The position numbers were made by a program, and so were the translations under genes. Source: UBA1351 sp963677885 (GTDB lineage Bacteria > Bacillota > Clostridia > Lachnospirales > Vallitaleaceae). From it: DNA of 64,000 bases. The stretch covers positions 1 through 64,000 of the forward strand of contig OY782500.1 of NCBI GenBank assembly GCA_963677885.1, written 5' to 3'. The notes beneath the pieces are model-generated. The model was not told the DNA's origin. It did not search any database and worked only from the letters and a program-made list of their open reading frames with translations. Positions 9,606 through 17,607 of this stretch are shown one piece after another. Position 1 is the first letter of the stretch. Every line of letters starts with the position of its first letter.

Positions 9606-9840
9606 ATGTACATTATTATTTTTTCAAATCCTTCTTTTTACTATTATTCATCAATTGATTTTTGTACATTATCATTTTGCAAGTTGATTGACAACCTTCA
9701 ACTTAACATGTACATTAACCTTACATATTTTAATGTACATAAAAAATAATGTACATTTTTAATATTTATGTACATTATACGCTATCCCTTTTATTTAAAG
9801 GCTTTTGACCATATCGTATTGAATTTCCTATAATGTACAT
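9606..9840. repeat. Array of seven TAATGTACATTA-type palindromic motifs in a 437-base gene-free stretch
   Basis: Seven copies share the palindrome TGTACA, each with at least an ATTA or TAAT flank on one side. They lie at 9606-9615, 9663-9671, 9708-9717, 9731-9740, 9747-9756, 9768-9777 and 9831-9840. Centre-to-centre distances are 56, 46, 25, 16, 19 and 65 bases. The array ends about 160 bases upstream of the zinc-ribbon/caspase operon start. The surrounding stretch 9444-9880 holds no other gene; a weak hairpin near 9855-9875 could end the small upstream gene. A regulator binding array is the simplest reading; iterons of a replication origin are less likely because no replication gene is present. 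Confidence 0.75.
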
Positions 9841-9880
9841 CACAGACAAGTTTTACGACGGTAACCGGTCGGACCAATAA

Positions 9881-10090
9881 CTACATATCATTTGAAAGGT
9901 TATGCAGCAAGGCAAACTTAGTATCTTTTAGCGTTTTCGTCACAGCTTTACACCAACCGCTGCTTAATTCAACTTCAATTTGACCACTTTTGACTCGGTA
10001 TATATAGTTATTGTCGCCACGATAAACATGACCTTCTTCCAAATCTTCTAAAGAAAATGGGTTGTTTTTTCTACAATTAACGCATCCCAT
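9881..10090 (-). CDS. Small CxxC protein of unknown function
   Basis: A 69-residue protein beginning MGCVNCRKNN, with a CxxC pair at residues 3 and 6 and a later lone Cys. The middle (GHVYRGDNNYIYRVKSGQ) looks like a short beta-rich fold. ATG 10090 is chosen over an upstream TTG because AAAGGAG lies 5 bases before it. A good promoter is present upstream. It sits between the caspase unit and yneA. I do not recognise the family. The coding potential is supported by the start signals and not by homology. Confidence 0.6.
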   Translation of the reverse strand: MGCVNCRKNNPFSLEDLEEGHVYRGDNNYIYRVKSGQIEVELSSGWCKAVTKTLKDTKFALLHNLSNDM

Positions 10091-10131
10091 AATATCTCCT
10101 TTCAATCAATATTGCATGACTATCTTCTCTA

Positions 10132-10159
10132 ACTATACCACATCAATGTATTCTGTCAA
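10132..10159 (-). promoter_or_regulatory. Promoter of the small CxxC gene
   Basis: On the minus strand TTGACA (10159-10154) and TATAGT (10137-10132) are separated by 16 bases, about 42 bases before the chosen ATG. Confidence 0.65.
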
Positions 10160-10236
10160 TCAATTGGTTAACATAATATAATTACCGTTATCCAGAATCC
10201 TCTTTTATAAAATTATAATAAACATTCAGACATTAA

Positions 10237-10267
10237 AATACGGTTAACCAGGGCAGTTAACCGTATT
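10237..10267 (-). terminator. Hairpin terminator downstream of yneA
   Basis: Perfect 12-base arms AATACGGTTAAC / GTTAACCGTATT (10237-10248 and 10256-10267) with a 7-base loop. On the minus strand the stem runs into TTTTAAT. The U-tract is short. Confidence 0.6.
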
Positions 10268-10341
10268 AATAGGGAAAATATCAACTTGTGAGAGATTGAT
10301 ATTTCTAGCGTATTTATGGCCCATCATCATTGATGTGGCAG

Positions 10342-10686
10342 TTAGTTGGTGGCCAATTGATCATCTAAAGGATCTGTAATCAATGGCATATGTAAGCGCT
10401 GTCCAGGAAGAATCTTGTCTGTTGACATACCATTGATACGCATAACAGTGTCAATGTATTCGTCCATTTCATAGTAATCATAATTGATAAATTCTTTAGC
10501 CAGACCCCATAGAGTATCATTTTCTTCTACCTCTACTGAAATATATTTCAAGTCAAAATCTTTAGAACCAATAATTGTATTTGATGATAGTTGAAAAAAG
10601 AATAGAACCGCAATAAGGGTTACAGCTACTGCAAATAATACTGTAATCTGAAATTGTTGTCTTCTTCGTCTTCTTCTTGTACTCAT
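10342..10686 (-). CDS. yneA: YneA-like SOS cell division suppressor with LysM domain
   Basis: The 114-residue protein has a basic N-terminus (STRRRRRR), one membrane helix (about 12-32) and an extracytoplasmic LysM domain (about 50-103). This is the architecture of YneA, which delays division during DNA damage. ATG 10686 is chosen because GGGGTG lies just upstream; the longer frame to 10746 has no support. It is divergent from lexA, as in Bacillus, and its promoter carries SOS boxes, so LexA control is expected. The name rests on architecture and context. Confidence 0.85.
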   Translation of the reverse strand: MSTRRRRRRQQFQITVLFAVAVTLIAVLFFFQLSSNTIIGSKDFDLKYISVEVEENDTLWGLAKEFINYDYYEMDEYIDTVMRINGMSTDKILPGQRLHMPLITDPLDDQLATN

Positions 10687-10696
10687 ATAATCACCC

Positions 10697-10779
10697 CGAA
10701 CGTTTGTTTGTATATTTATTATATACGAACAGTTGTTTGGTGTCAATAGGTTTTTATCAAAAAAACGAACAAATGTTTG
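10697..10779. promoter_or_regulatory. Three SOS (LexA) boxes between yneA and lexA
   Basis: Three sites fit CGAAC-N4-GTTTG, close to the Gram-positive consensus CGAAC-N4-GTTCG: 10697-10710, 10726-10739 and 10766-10779. The first two cover the yneA promoter. The third overlaps the lexA -35 box, so LexA also represses itself. Confidence 0.9.
10718..10746 (-). promoter_or_regulatory. yneA promoter
   Basis: On the minus strand TTGACA (10746-10741) and TATAAT (10723-10718) are 17 bases apart. One SOS box lies in the spacer and another just downstream of the -10 box, giving tight LexA repression. Confidence 0.85.
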
Positions 10780-10805
10780 ATTCCTTAAAAGGCTTATGTT
10801 ATACT
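10777..10805 (+). promoter_or_regulatory. lexA promoter
   Basis: TTGATT (10777-10782) and TATACT (10800-10805) are 17 bases apart. The -35 box overlaps an SOS box. Confidence 0.8.
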
Positions 10806-10841
10806 AGCTATAGAACATATATTCTACTAAGGGGTGAAAAC

Positions 10842-11459
10842 ATGGCAGATGCATTAAGTGAAAAGCAACAACGTATACTTGACTTCATTAGAAATGAACA
10901 ACTCAATAAGGGCTATCCGCCATCTGTGAGAGAGATTTGCGAAGCAGTTGGACTCAAATCAACTTCTACCGTTCATGGTCATCTTGAACGATTGGAAAAA
11001 AAAGGGTTTATTAGGCGTGATCCCACTAAGCCAAGAGCAATCGAAATAATCGAAGAAGGTTTTACACCTGTTCGTCATGAGATGTTGAACATACCAATCG
11101 TTGGTAAGGTGGCGGCAGGAGAACCACTTCTTGCAGCACAGAATATTGAAGATTACTTCCCTATTCCAATGGATTATGTAAAGACAAGTAATTCCGCCAT
11201 ATTTATGGTTCAGGTTCAAGGCGAAAGCATGATTAATGCAGGAATCTTTGACGGTGATTTCTTAATCGTCGAGCAGCAGTCTACTGCGAGAGACAAGGAC
11301 ATTGTTGTTGCTCTATTGGATGACTCTGTAACAGTTAAAACTTTTTACAAGGAAGCAAACATGATACGTTTACAACCCGAAAATGACACTATGGCCCCTA
11401 TTTATACGGCTGATGTATCAATTTTAGGTAAAGTCATTGGTTTATATCGTAATTATTAA
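10842..11459 (+). CDS. lexA: LexA repressor
   Basis: LexA represses SOS genes and cleaves itself when RecA filaments form. The 205-residue protein has a winged helix (about 1-65; SVREICEAVGLKSTSTVHGHL contains the recognition helix), the Ala92-Gly93 cleavage site, and the Ser129/Lys166 catalytic pair in GESM and TVKTFY. ATG 10842 has AAGGGGTG just upstream. The 55 codons of open frame before it have no such support and would overlap the promoter. It is a single-gene transcript ended by a strong hairpin. Confidence 0.97.
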   Translation: MADALSEKQQRILDFIRNEQLNKGYPPSVREICEAVGLKSTSTVHGHLERLEKKGFIRRDPTKPRAIEIIEEGFTPVRHEMLNIPIVGKVAAGEPLLAAQNIEDYFPIPMDYVKTSNSAIFMVQVQGESMINAGIFDGDFLIVEQQSTARDKDIVVALLDDSVTVKTFYKEANMIRLQPENDTMAPIYTADVSILGKVIGLYRNY

Positions 11460-11474
11460 GAAGTGTATGCATAT

Positions 11475-11503
11475 AAAGAGGCGAACAGTATGTTCGCCTC
11501 TTT
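11475..11503. terminator. Bidirectional terminator between lexA and kbl
   Basis: Arms of 13 bases (11475-11487 and 11491-11503) around a 3-base loop, followed by TTTTATT on the plus strand and by TTTATAT on the minus strand. It lies between convergent genes. Confidence 0.85.
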
Positions 11504-11585
11504 TATTACCTACTTATTAAATTTATGCATGATATGCAAACCCTATTGTCAAAGAACTTTAATAAGAAATCCAAGCTAAAGTTGA

Positions 11586-12773
11586 TTATGCCAGTTCATC
11601 TCGTACATCGATAAAAGCTTGAACAACTCTATCAATATCTTCCCTGGTATGACTTGCTGAAAGTTGTGTGCGAATTCTAGCTTGGCCCTTGGGCACTACA
11701 GGATAGGAGAATCCAATCACATAGATTCCCTTTTCAAGCAGCTTATCTGCCATTGTAGTCGCTAGAACTGCGTCATACAGCATAACCGGTACAATGGGAT
11801 GAACACCTTCTGGAATATCAAAATCAGCTGCTTTCATCTTTTCTCTGAAATATTGGGTGTTGACTTCAAGGATATCTCTGTATTGTGTTGTGGCAGATAG
11901 GGTCCTCAAAATATGCAGGGATGTATAAGCAATGGCCGGAGCAAGCGTATTTGAAAACAGATATGGTCTGGAACGCTGTCTTAAGAGACTTATAATTTCT
12001 TTTTTACCTGAAGCAAAGCCTCCAGAAGCTCCTCCCAAGGCTTTTCCCAGAGTACTGGTAATAATATCCACCCGGTCCATAACTCCGTTATATTCGCCGC
12101 TCCCACGACCTGTGGCTCCAACAAATCCAGTTGCATGGGAATCATCAACCATAACCATTGCCCCATATTTTTCGGCCAGTTCACAGATCCCTTTTAAGTT
12201 GGCGATAATACCATCCATGGAAAAAACGCCGTCAGTCGCAATCATCTTAATTTTTGCACCGTCTGCGACAGCTTCCCTTAATTTTTCCTCAAGACTTTCC
12301 ATATTATTATTGTCATAGCGATAACGCTTGGCCTTACAGAGGCGAACGCCATCAATAATACTTGCATGGTTTAAACTGTCGCTAATAATTGCATCTTCAG
12401 GGCCCAATAATGTTTCAAACAATCCACCATTGGCATCATAACAAGATGAATAAAGAATGGTATCCTCTGTTTTCAAAAAGTTGGATATCTCTTTTTCAAG
12501 TTCTTTATGGACTTCCAAAGTTCCAACAATAAACCGAACACTGGACATTCCATACCCCCATTTATCATATGATTCTCTGGCAGCATTAACCACATCAGGG
12601 TTTGATGCAAGGCCCAAGTAATTGTTGGCACAAAAGTTAAGCAGATGGGTATTGGTTGTTGTATCGATGATACTTCCTTGAGGTGTTTTTACAATACGCT
12701 CATCTTTCCACAGTCCTTGACCTTTAATATCATCAAGTATACCTTGATAATGTTCTTTGAAATCCTTATACAT
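11586..12773 (-). CDS. kbl: Glycine C-acetyltransferase (2-amino-3-ketobutyrate CoA ligase)
   Basis: A PLP enzyme that splits 2-amino-3-oxobutyrate with CoA into glycine and acetyl-CoA, the second step of threonine breakdown. The 395-residue length is typical. The PLP lysine is Lys244 in STLGKALGGASGG; Asp210 and His213 (VDDSHATG) contact the cofactor. A GGAGGAAG site precedes the ATG. It follows tdh by 12 bases, so the two form an operon. The tdh neighbour favours Kbl over the related AONS or ALAS enzymes. Confidence 0.96.
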   Translation of the reverse strand: MYKDFKEHYQGILDDIKGQGLWKDERIVKTPQGSIIDTTTNTHLLNFCANNYLGLASNPDVVNAARESYDKWGYGMSSVRFIVGTLEVHKELEKEISNFLKTEDTILYSSCYDANGGLFETLLGPEDAIISDSLNHASIIDGVRLCKAKRYRYDNNNMESLEEKLREAVADGAKIKMIATDGVFSMDGIIANLKGICELAEKYGAMVMVDDSHATGFVGATGRGSGEYNGVMDRVDIITSTLGKALGGASGGFASGKKEIISLLRQRSRPYLFSNTLAPAIAYTSLHILRTLSATTQYRDILEVNTQYFREKMKAADFDIPEGVHPIVPVMLYDAVLATTMADKLLEKGIYVIGFSYPVVPKGQARIRTQLSASHTREDIDRVVQAFIDVRDELA

Positions 12774-12785
12774 GATTCTTCCTCC

Positions 12786-13811
12786 TTAATCCCAGGAAAG
12801 CACGACTTTTCCACTGTTACCACTAGCCATAACTTCAAAACCTTTTTCAAATTCACTGTAATGAAATCTATGGGTAATCACAGGTGAAATATCTAGGCCT
12901 GATTGTATCATAGAGGTCATTTTATACCAGGTTTCATACATTTCACGTCCATAGATACCCTTAATTGTTATACCATTAAAGATAACCTTATTCCAATCAA
13001 TCTTGGTGTTCTTACCCTGGATTCCAAGCATTGCAATTTTACCTCCATGCTCCATATTGGCCAGCATATCATTGAAGGCATGTTCATTGCCACTCATTTC
13101 AAGGCCTACATCAAAGCCCTCTTTCATTCCCAGCGATTTCATTGCGGATTCGATAGAGTTCTTACTTACATCAACAGTGACTGAGGCACCCATTTTTTTG
13201 GCCAAATCTAATCGATAAGGATTTAAATCTGATACGACGATGTGTCTGGCACCTACGTGCCTGGCAATAGCAGTCGCCATAATTCCTATAGGACCAGCAC
13301 CGGTGATTAAGACATCCTCGCCAACAAGATCAAAAGAAAGAGCCGTATGGGCTGCATTGCCTAACGGATCAAAAGAACTCAAGATATCTTGGTCAATTTT
13401 AGGATCTGCAAGCCAAACGTTTGATGATGGTATAACCAAATACTCAGCAAACGCTCCTGCCCTATTGACACCTACACCTTCAGTATTGATACATAAATGT
13501 CTACGTCCAGCCAGACAATTTCGGCAATGACCACAAACAATATGGCCTTCTCCAGATACTAATTCGCCGATTTTATAACCCTTTACATTACTGCCAACTT
13601 CAGCAATTGTCCCTACAAACTCATGTCCAATTGTCATTGGTACAGGAATTGTTTCCTGGGACCATTGATCCCAATTATAAATATGTAAGTCAGTACCGCA
13701 AATAGAGGTTTTAGTAATCTTGATCTTTACATCGTTGATGCCGCATTCCGGTTCCGGAACATCTTCAAGCCAAAGTCCTTTTTCAGGGAATTTCTTCACT
13801 AATGCTTTCAT
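12786..13811 (-). CDS. tdh: L-threonine 3-dehydrogenase
   Basis: A zinc-dependent MDR-family enzyme that oxidises L-threonine to 2-amino-3-oxobutyrate with NAD+. The protein has 341 residues. Catalytic zinc ligands are Cys38, His63 and Glu64 (GHE); structural zinc ligands are Cys93, Cys96, Cys99 and Cys107. The nucleotide-binding motif is GAGPIG near residue 173. It is first in the operon, and its product is the substrate of Kbl next door. Confidence 0.96.
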   Translation of the reverse strand: MKALVKKFPEKGLWLEDVPEPECGINDVKIKITKTSICGTDLHIYNWDQWSQETIPVPMTIGHEFVGTIAEVGSNVKGYKIGELVSGEGHIVCGHCRNCLAGRRHLCINTEGVGVNRAGAFAEYLVIPSSNVWLADPKIDQDILSSFDPLGNAAHTALSFDLVGEDVLITGAGPIGIMATAIARHVGARHIVVSDLNPYRLDLAKKMGASVTVDVSKNSIESAMKSLGMKEGFDVGLEMSGNEHAFNDMLANMEHGGKIAMLGIQGKNTKIDWNKVIFNGITIKGIYGREMYETWYKMTSMIQSGLDISPVITHRFHYSEFEKGFEVMASGNSGKVVLSWD

Positions 13812-13868
13812 TTGACCATAACTCCTTTATTAAAATTTAATCTTACAAAAATTCTTTCTTATATCTTA

Positions 13869-13898
13869 ATTAAAGCACGAGAAATGTCCGCATGTCAA
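13869..13898 (-). promoter_or_regulatory. Promoter of tdh-kbl with an overlapping inverted repeat
   Basis: On the minus strand TTGACA (13898-13893) and TTTAAT (13874-13869) are 18 bases apart. An inverted repeat ATGTCC / GGACAT (13884-13889 and 13905-13910) spans the -35 box and may be an operator for an unknown regulator. Confidence 0.55.
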
Positions 13899-13945
13899 GG
13901 AAAAGGACATGTGTGTTTTTGTGGAGAACACATGCAAATACTTAC

Positions 13946-13974
13946 AAAAAAAATGCCGCTTATATAAGCAGCAT
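13946..13974 (-). terminator. Terminator downstream of rsfS
   Basis: Stem of 8 pairs with one mismatch (13953-13960 with 13967-13974), loop TATATA, followed on the minus strand by a run of T (13953-13946). Confidence 0.8.
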
Positions 13975-13998
13975 CTAACCAATCATATACATATGAAA

Positions 13999-14349
13999 TT
14001 ATTGGGCATCCTTTGTTTCAAATATAACAGGCTTACCATCGATCCAAAGTCTTTCAAGATCATAGAAAAGGCGCTCTTCTTTGCCAAATACATGGATAAT
14101 TGTTTGACCGTAATCCATAAGCATCCAACCACCATTCTTAACACCTTCAATGTTTTTTGGTTCGTAACCGGCCCTACTTAATTTTTCGTCAAGATTATCA
14201 ACAATCGCACCAATTTGAGGTGTGTTATTACCATGTACAATAATAAAATAGTCAGCCAAAACACTGATTTCCCTTATATCAATTATCTTCATATCGTTAC
14301 CATGTTTCTCATCGATAGCCTTAATGGCAATTTCTAAAAATTCGTTCAT
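13999..14349 (-). CDS. rsfS: Ribosome silencing factor RsfS
   Basis: RsfS binds ribosomal protein L14 and blocks subunit joining when nutrients are low. The 116-residue protein shows the family core: DYFIIVHGNNTPQIGAIVDNL and the GGWMLMDYGQTIIHVF segment. ATG 14349 is chosen because GGAGG lies just upstream; the longer TTG start at 14361 would contain the ribosome site. It is the last gene of the nadD-yqeK-rsfS run. Confidence 0.95.
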   Translation of the reverse strand: MNEFLEIAIKAIDEKHGNDMKIIDIREISVLADYFIIVHGNNTPQIGAIVDNLDEKLSRAGYEPKNIEGVKNGGWMLMDYGQTIIHVFGKEERLFYDLERLWIDGKPVIFETKDAQ

Positions 14350-14373
14350 TATTTCCTCCAAAAGTAAATGTAT

Positions 14374-14982
14374 TTATATGTTCGATTCCGGGTGTTCTTT
14401 GGCATAGAGTCTATAATAGTACTCATAAGCCATTTCTGTACCGGGATCAATGATTTTTCCCTTATCAATAACATGATTTATGGTCATCATCAAGATTTTA
14501 ATCATTGCCAGATTAATATCTTGATAAGCCAGGTCCCTTGCTTTTTCAAGTCCCGGAAAAGCCTTCCTGCCCGGTTCAATAAAATCAGCAATATAAATGA
14601 TTTTTTCAGTCATGGACATACCCGGTCTACCGGTTGTGTGGTATTTTATAGCGTTTAGGATGTCAACATCAGTAATATCAAATTTCTTTTGAGCTATGAC
14701 ACTACCAAGTTTTGCATGGACCAAATCAATATTGTTTTCTTCTGATTGGTTAAGTTTAATAGCGTACTTATATACCAGGCGAAGCTTTTTATCATCATCA
14801 TAATTCTTGGCATTATCATGCAAAAGAGCAGCAATGCTAGCCTTTTGCCAGTCGCTTCTGTAGTAATTAGCCAGTTTTACCGCTTCGGTTTCTACACGTA
14901 AGGTATGTTTAAACCGTTTATCAGATAACCTTTTCTTTATTCGTTTTAGTATTTCCAGCCGTAGTTGATCATAGTCACTCAT
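14374..14982 (-). CDS. yqeK: HD-domain hydrolase YqeK (diadenosine tetraphosphatase type)
   Basis: YqeK-type HD enzymes hydrolyse Ap4A to ADP. The protein has 202 residues with an early KHTLRVETEAVKLA segment (first metal His), the HD pair in ALLHDNAKNY, and YHTTGRPGMSMTEKIIYIADFIEPGR, the usual YqeK signature. ATG 14982 with AAGGAG 8 bases upstream is used. It overlaps the end of nadD by 8 bases, so translation is probably coupled. Confidence 0.93.
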   Translation of the reverse strand: MSDYDQLRLEILKRIKKRLSDKRFKHTLRVETEAVKLANYYRSDWQKASIAALLHDNAKNYDDDKKLRLVYKYAIKLNQSEENNIDLVHAKLGSVIAQKKFDITDVDILNAIKYHTTGRPGMSMTEKIIYIADFIEPGRKAFPGLEKARDLAYQDINLAMIKILMMTINHVIDKGKIIDPGTEMAYEYYYRLYAKEHPESNI

Positions 14983-15589
14983 CTGGGTACTCCTTATAAA
15001 GCTTGTACTTTTTGATGTAGCCGATAACTTCCAAAGGACAATAGCCATAAATAGAATGATCTGATTTTATTCTATCTCTAATGTCAGACGAAGAAATCTG
15101 AATATCCGGCATGGTGACCTCAATTATATCTGTACCATAGCTTTGTCTCAGTCCAGCCATCAGGTCATTGGCCTTATCAGGACTGAAGCCCCCTCTATTG
15201 ATGACAACAAGTCCAAATTCATTCAATAACTTGTCAGCATCTTTCCAGTGTATGATACTTTCCAGATTATCATAACCGATCGACCAATAAAATCTAGTGT
15301 CAGGTTCGCTTTGCTGCAGCTTTTGCAAGGTCTTATATGTATATGAAGGCTGATTATCAGCCTCCTCCATCCGGTTTAAGTTGATAAAAGGTAATTGTCT
15401 TGATACTAGTTCAGCCATATTAAAGCGATGGTGCATAATGTCTGCTGATTCTTGCTTAAAGGGCGAGAATCCTGCCGGCATAAGAAAGATTTCCTGAAAT
15501 AGCTTGGAGTCTTCCAGCGCCTGCAAGGCTATGACATGACCGTTATGTATAGGATTGAATGTTCCGCCATAAATCGCAGTTTTTTTCAT
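14975..15589 (-). CDS. nadD: Nicotinate-nucleotide adenylyltransferase
   Basis: Makes deamido-NAD from nicotinate mononucleotide and ATP. The 204-residue protein begins with the GGTFNPIHNGH motif, which holds the nucleotidyltransferase HxGH, and ends with the ISSSDIR motif. ATG 15589 follows AGGGGGAATC. The order nadD-yqeK-rsfS is the standard Firmicute order. Confidence 0.96.
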   Translation of the reverse strand: MKKTAIYGGTFNPIHNGHVIALQALEDSKLFQEIFLMPAGFSPFKQESADIMHHRFNMAELVSRQLPFINLNRMEEADNQPSYTYKTLQKLQQSEPDTRFYWSIGYDNLESIIHWKDADKLLNEFGLVVINRGGFSPDKANDLMAGLRQSYGTDIIEVTMPDIQISSSDIRDRIKSDHSIYGYCPLEVIGYIKKYKLYKEYPDE

Positions 15590-15605
15590 GATTCCCCCTG
15601 GTTGA

Positions 15606-17270
15606 CTAGTAATATACAATGAAGTCTTTCATCTTCAACAAAAGATTTACTTTATTATGCTTATTGAAGATATCATAAAGTTCATCGTATGAATATATAG
15701 GATAGTAGTCTCTGTACTCAATGATATCTTTAGCCAATAAATAAGTCATGCTGTCATTCATAAGCAGCAATTCGCTTAAGTTGGCGGTATTGATGTTGGT
15801 ATAAAGTGTAATATAAGGGCCTAAATCTTCTGTTATAAAACTTATTGCTGATGGATCATAATAGGCATATGGCCCCTTTGCAAGCAAATCCTGTTGAGTT
15901 TCATTAAGACCCAGGTGGTTAATAATTTCCTCGTCATCAGCAGTATTAATATTGATCGGTGCTTTAATGTCTTTTCGGATAGTTCCCAGGGTAATATAGG
16001 GTTCCAACTCTTCATAAAAGGTTCTTCCCACAATGTTTCTAAAATCATCATAGGAATAAAAAGGCCTATATTTCATAATCCGATCTGATAAGATAGTTCT
16101 TAAACTGGAACTGACACTAAATCCGGAAAAAAGTGAAACGAGTTCTGTTTCATCAGCTGAATTGACATCGGTAATAACACTTATCTCATCACTATAAACG
16201 AACATACCTAAATTCTGCATAGGGAAGTTCATTTTTGCCAATTCTTCTATGCTATAAAAGGAAATATGTTCATTCTTTCTTAAATTGAGAATTTTTGATG
16301 CAATTGTGGTAGACAAACCACCAATATCAATAAGTTCATCTAGAGAAGCTGTGTTGATATTAACAACCTCTTTTGCCGATTCATCTAATCTATTATTATT
16401 GGGACCGGTAACAAGAAAATCCTTGATGTTATCATAATAAATGTCAAATACATCTAAATCCTTTAGTTGGGCAAGTGAATCAAATGTTGTAAAAATTCTT
16501 TCTCTGTCAAGTTCATATGCCAAATCAAAATAACTTGTTGCATCAAACAAGGACGCCAGCTCATATAAAGACCCTGTATTGACATCTGTAATATAGTGAA
16601 TGCCACCACGGTAATTTTCAATATTTTCTCGGGTAAAAAAGTCATCGACAAATCCCAATTCAAGACTGTCATTAATGGGATTAAATCTACGGTAATTCCA
16701 AATGGCTTTTGCGGTAGTATAATCCACATCAAAATGCTCCATCATCATTGTGACAGAGGCTGTATTGATATTGATGATATTAGGGGGTGTCTCACTGGTT
16801 TCATAAATTCCCAGTTCCTGTCTCTTGGCCACATTATTGGCAGCTACTAGATCACTGTAATACATGGAGTCTTCATCTTCCTCAAGAGAGCCATAGCCAA
16901 ACCTTAATAGAGTCTCGTTGAAAGACTCATTGGTTTGAAGAAAAACAAAGGCTTTCATAAATTCAGACTCAATGTTTAGACCAGTATCCTCAAGTACAAA
17001 AACCGGCTTACCAAGCAGTTGCTGTTTGGTATAGGTAAAAGCATCATCGCTTCCACCAGTATCTACGCCAGATAGAAGAATAAGGTCTACCTCAGGAATT
17101 GACGCCTTTGTGGTTAAATACATAACTCTTAGAGCATTGCCATCAATAACATCGATGACAATGCCGACTCTTGGCTGGTCTACCTCAGGAATAATGCTTT
17201 TGGCTTCCATGGGTATTATAGTCATTAGATAGATTATTAGAACAAGAATTGAACCTTTAGCCAGCTTCAA
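15606..17270 (-). CDS. Secreted protein with degenerate staphylococcal-nuclease-like domain and ComEA-type helix-hairpin-helix repeats
   Basis: A 554-residue protein with an N-terminal hydrophobic signal segment (about 5-23). Residues about 33-150 follow the staphylococcal nuclease pattern (GIVIDVIDGNALRV, ILLSGVDT, FTYTKQQLLGKPV, then LLRFGYG), but the usual catalytic Arg and Asp/Glu positions look altered. After that come five repeats of the ININTAS type (starting near 165, 305, 367, 430 and 485), each followed by a short helix-hairpin-helix as in ComEA. This suggests extracytoplasmic DNA or nucleic-acid binding, possibly in competence. It lies 17 bases before nadD on the same strand. Confidence 0.7.
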   Translation of the reverse strand: MKLAKGSILVLIIYLMTIIPMEAKSIIPEVDQPRVGIVIDVIDGNALRVMYLTTKASIPEVDLILLSGVDTGGSDDAFTYTKQQLLGKPVFVLEDTGLNIESEFMKAFVFLQTNESFNETLLRFGYGSLEEDEDSMYYSDLVAANNVAKRQELGIYETSETPPNIININTASVTMMMEHFDVDYTTAKAIWNYRRFNPINDSLELGFVDDFFTRENIENYRGGIHYITDVNTGSLYELASLFDATSYFDLAYELDRERIFTTFDSLAQLKDLDVFDIYYDNIKDFLVTGPNNNRLDESAKEVVNINTASLDELIDIGGLSTTIASKILNLRKNEHISFYSIEELAKMNFPMQNLGMFVYSDEISVITDVNSADETELVSLFSGFSVSSSLRTILSDRIMKYRPFYSYDDFRNIVGRTFYEELEPYITLGTIRKDIKAPININTADDEEIINHLGLNETQQDLLAKGPYAYYDPSAISFITEDLGPYITLYTNINTANLSELLLMNDSMTYLLAKDIIEYRDYYPIYSYDELYDIFNKHNKVNLLLKMKDFIVYY

Positions 17271-17292
17271 ATCTACACCCCTTTTCTCAGTC

Positions 17293-17595
17293 TTATTTTT
17301 TAGGTATTTCGATAGTTTTGTTGTCTTTCGACTCTCTGTATAAGGTAATACGGCGGCCCATTACTTGTACAAGTAATGAACGCGTTCTTTCAGCAAGCAT
17401 AATACCAATTTCTTTGGGATCTTCAAAGCAGTTTTTTAGAAGATTGACCTTGATAAGCTCACGCTTTTCGATAGCCTCATCAACTGCCTGGATTACTTCA
17501 GGAGTCAAACCGTTTTTACCAATGTGTATAATTGGTTCTATAGGATGGGCTAAACTTCTAAGGTAAGCCCTTTGTTTTGAATTAATATTTATCAT
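17293..17595 (-). CDS. yhbY: YhbY-type CRM-domain RNA-binding protein
   Basis: A 100-residue single CRM-domain protein associated with large-subunit assembly. Family features are the SKQRAYLRSLAHPIEPIIHIGKNGLTP opening and a GxxG-like element around GRRITLYRES. It sits between obgE and the secreted helix-hairpin-helix gene, 12 bases after obgE. Confidence 0.93.
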   Translation of the reverse strand: MININSKQRAYLRSLAHPIEPIIHIGKNGLTPEVIQAVDEAIEKRELIKVNLLKNCFEDPKEIGIMLAERTRSLLVQVMGRRITLYRESKDNKTIEIPKK

Positions 17596-17607
17596 TCAGT
17601 TTCCTTT

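Noticed and set aside
9606..9840. CRISPR array
   Set aside because: The repeated unit is only about 10-12 bases, spacings are irregular and no cas gene is present. No CRISPR array was seen elsewhere in the window.
11482..11496. CGAAC-N5-GTTCG in the lexA terminator, looking like an SOS box
   Set aside because: The spacer is 5 bases instead of 4, and the site lies in a terminator stem after lexA with no promoter near.
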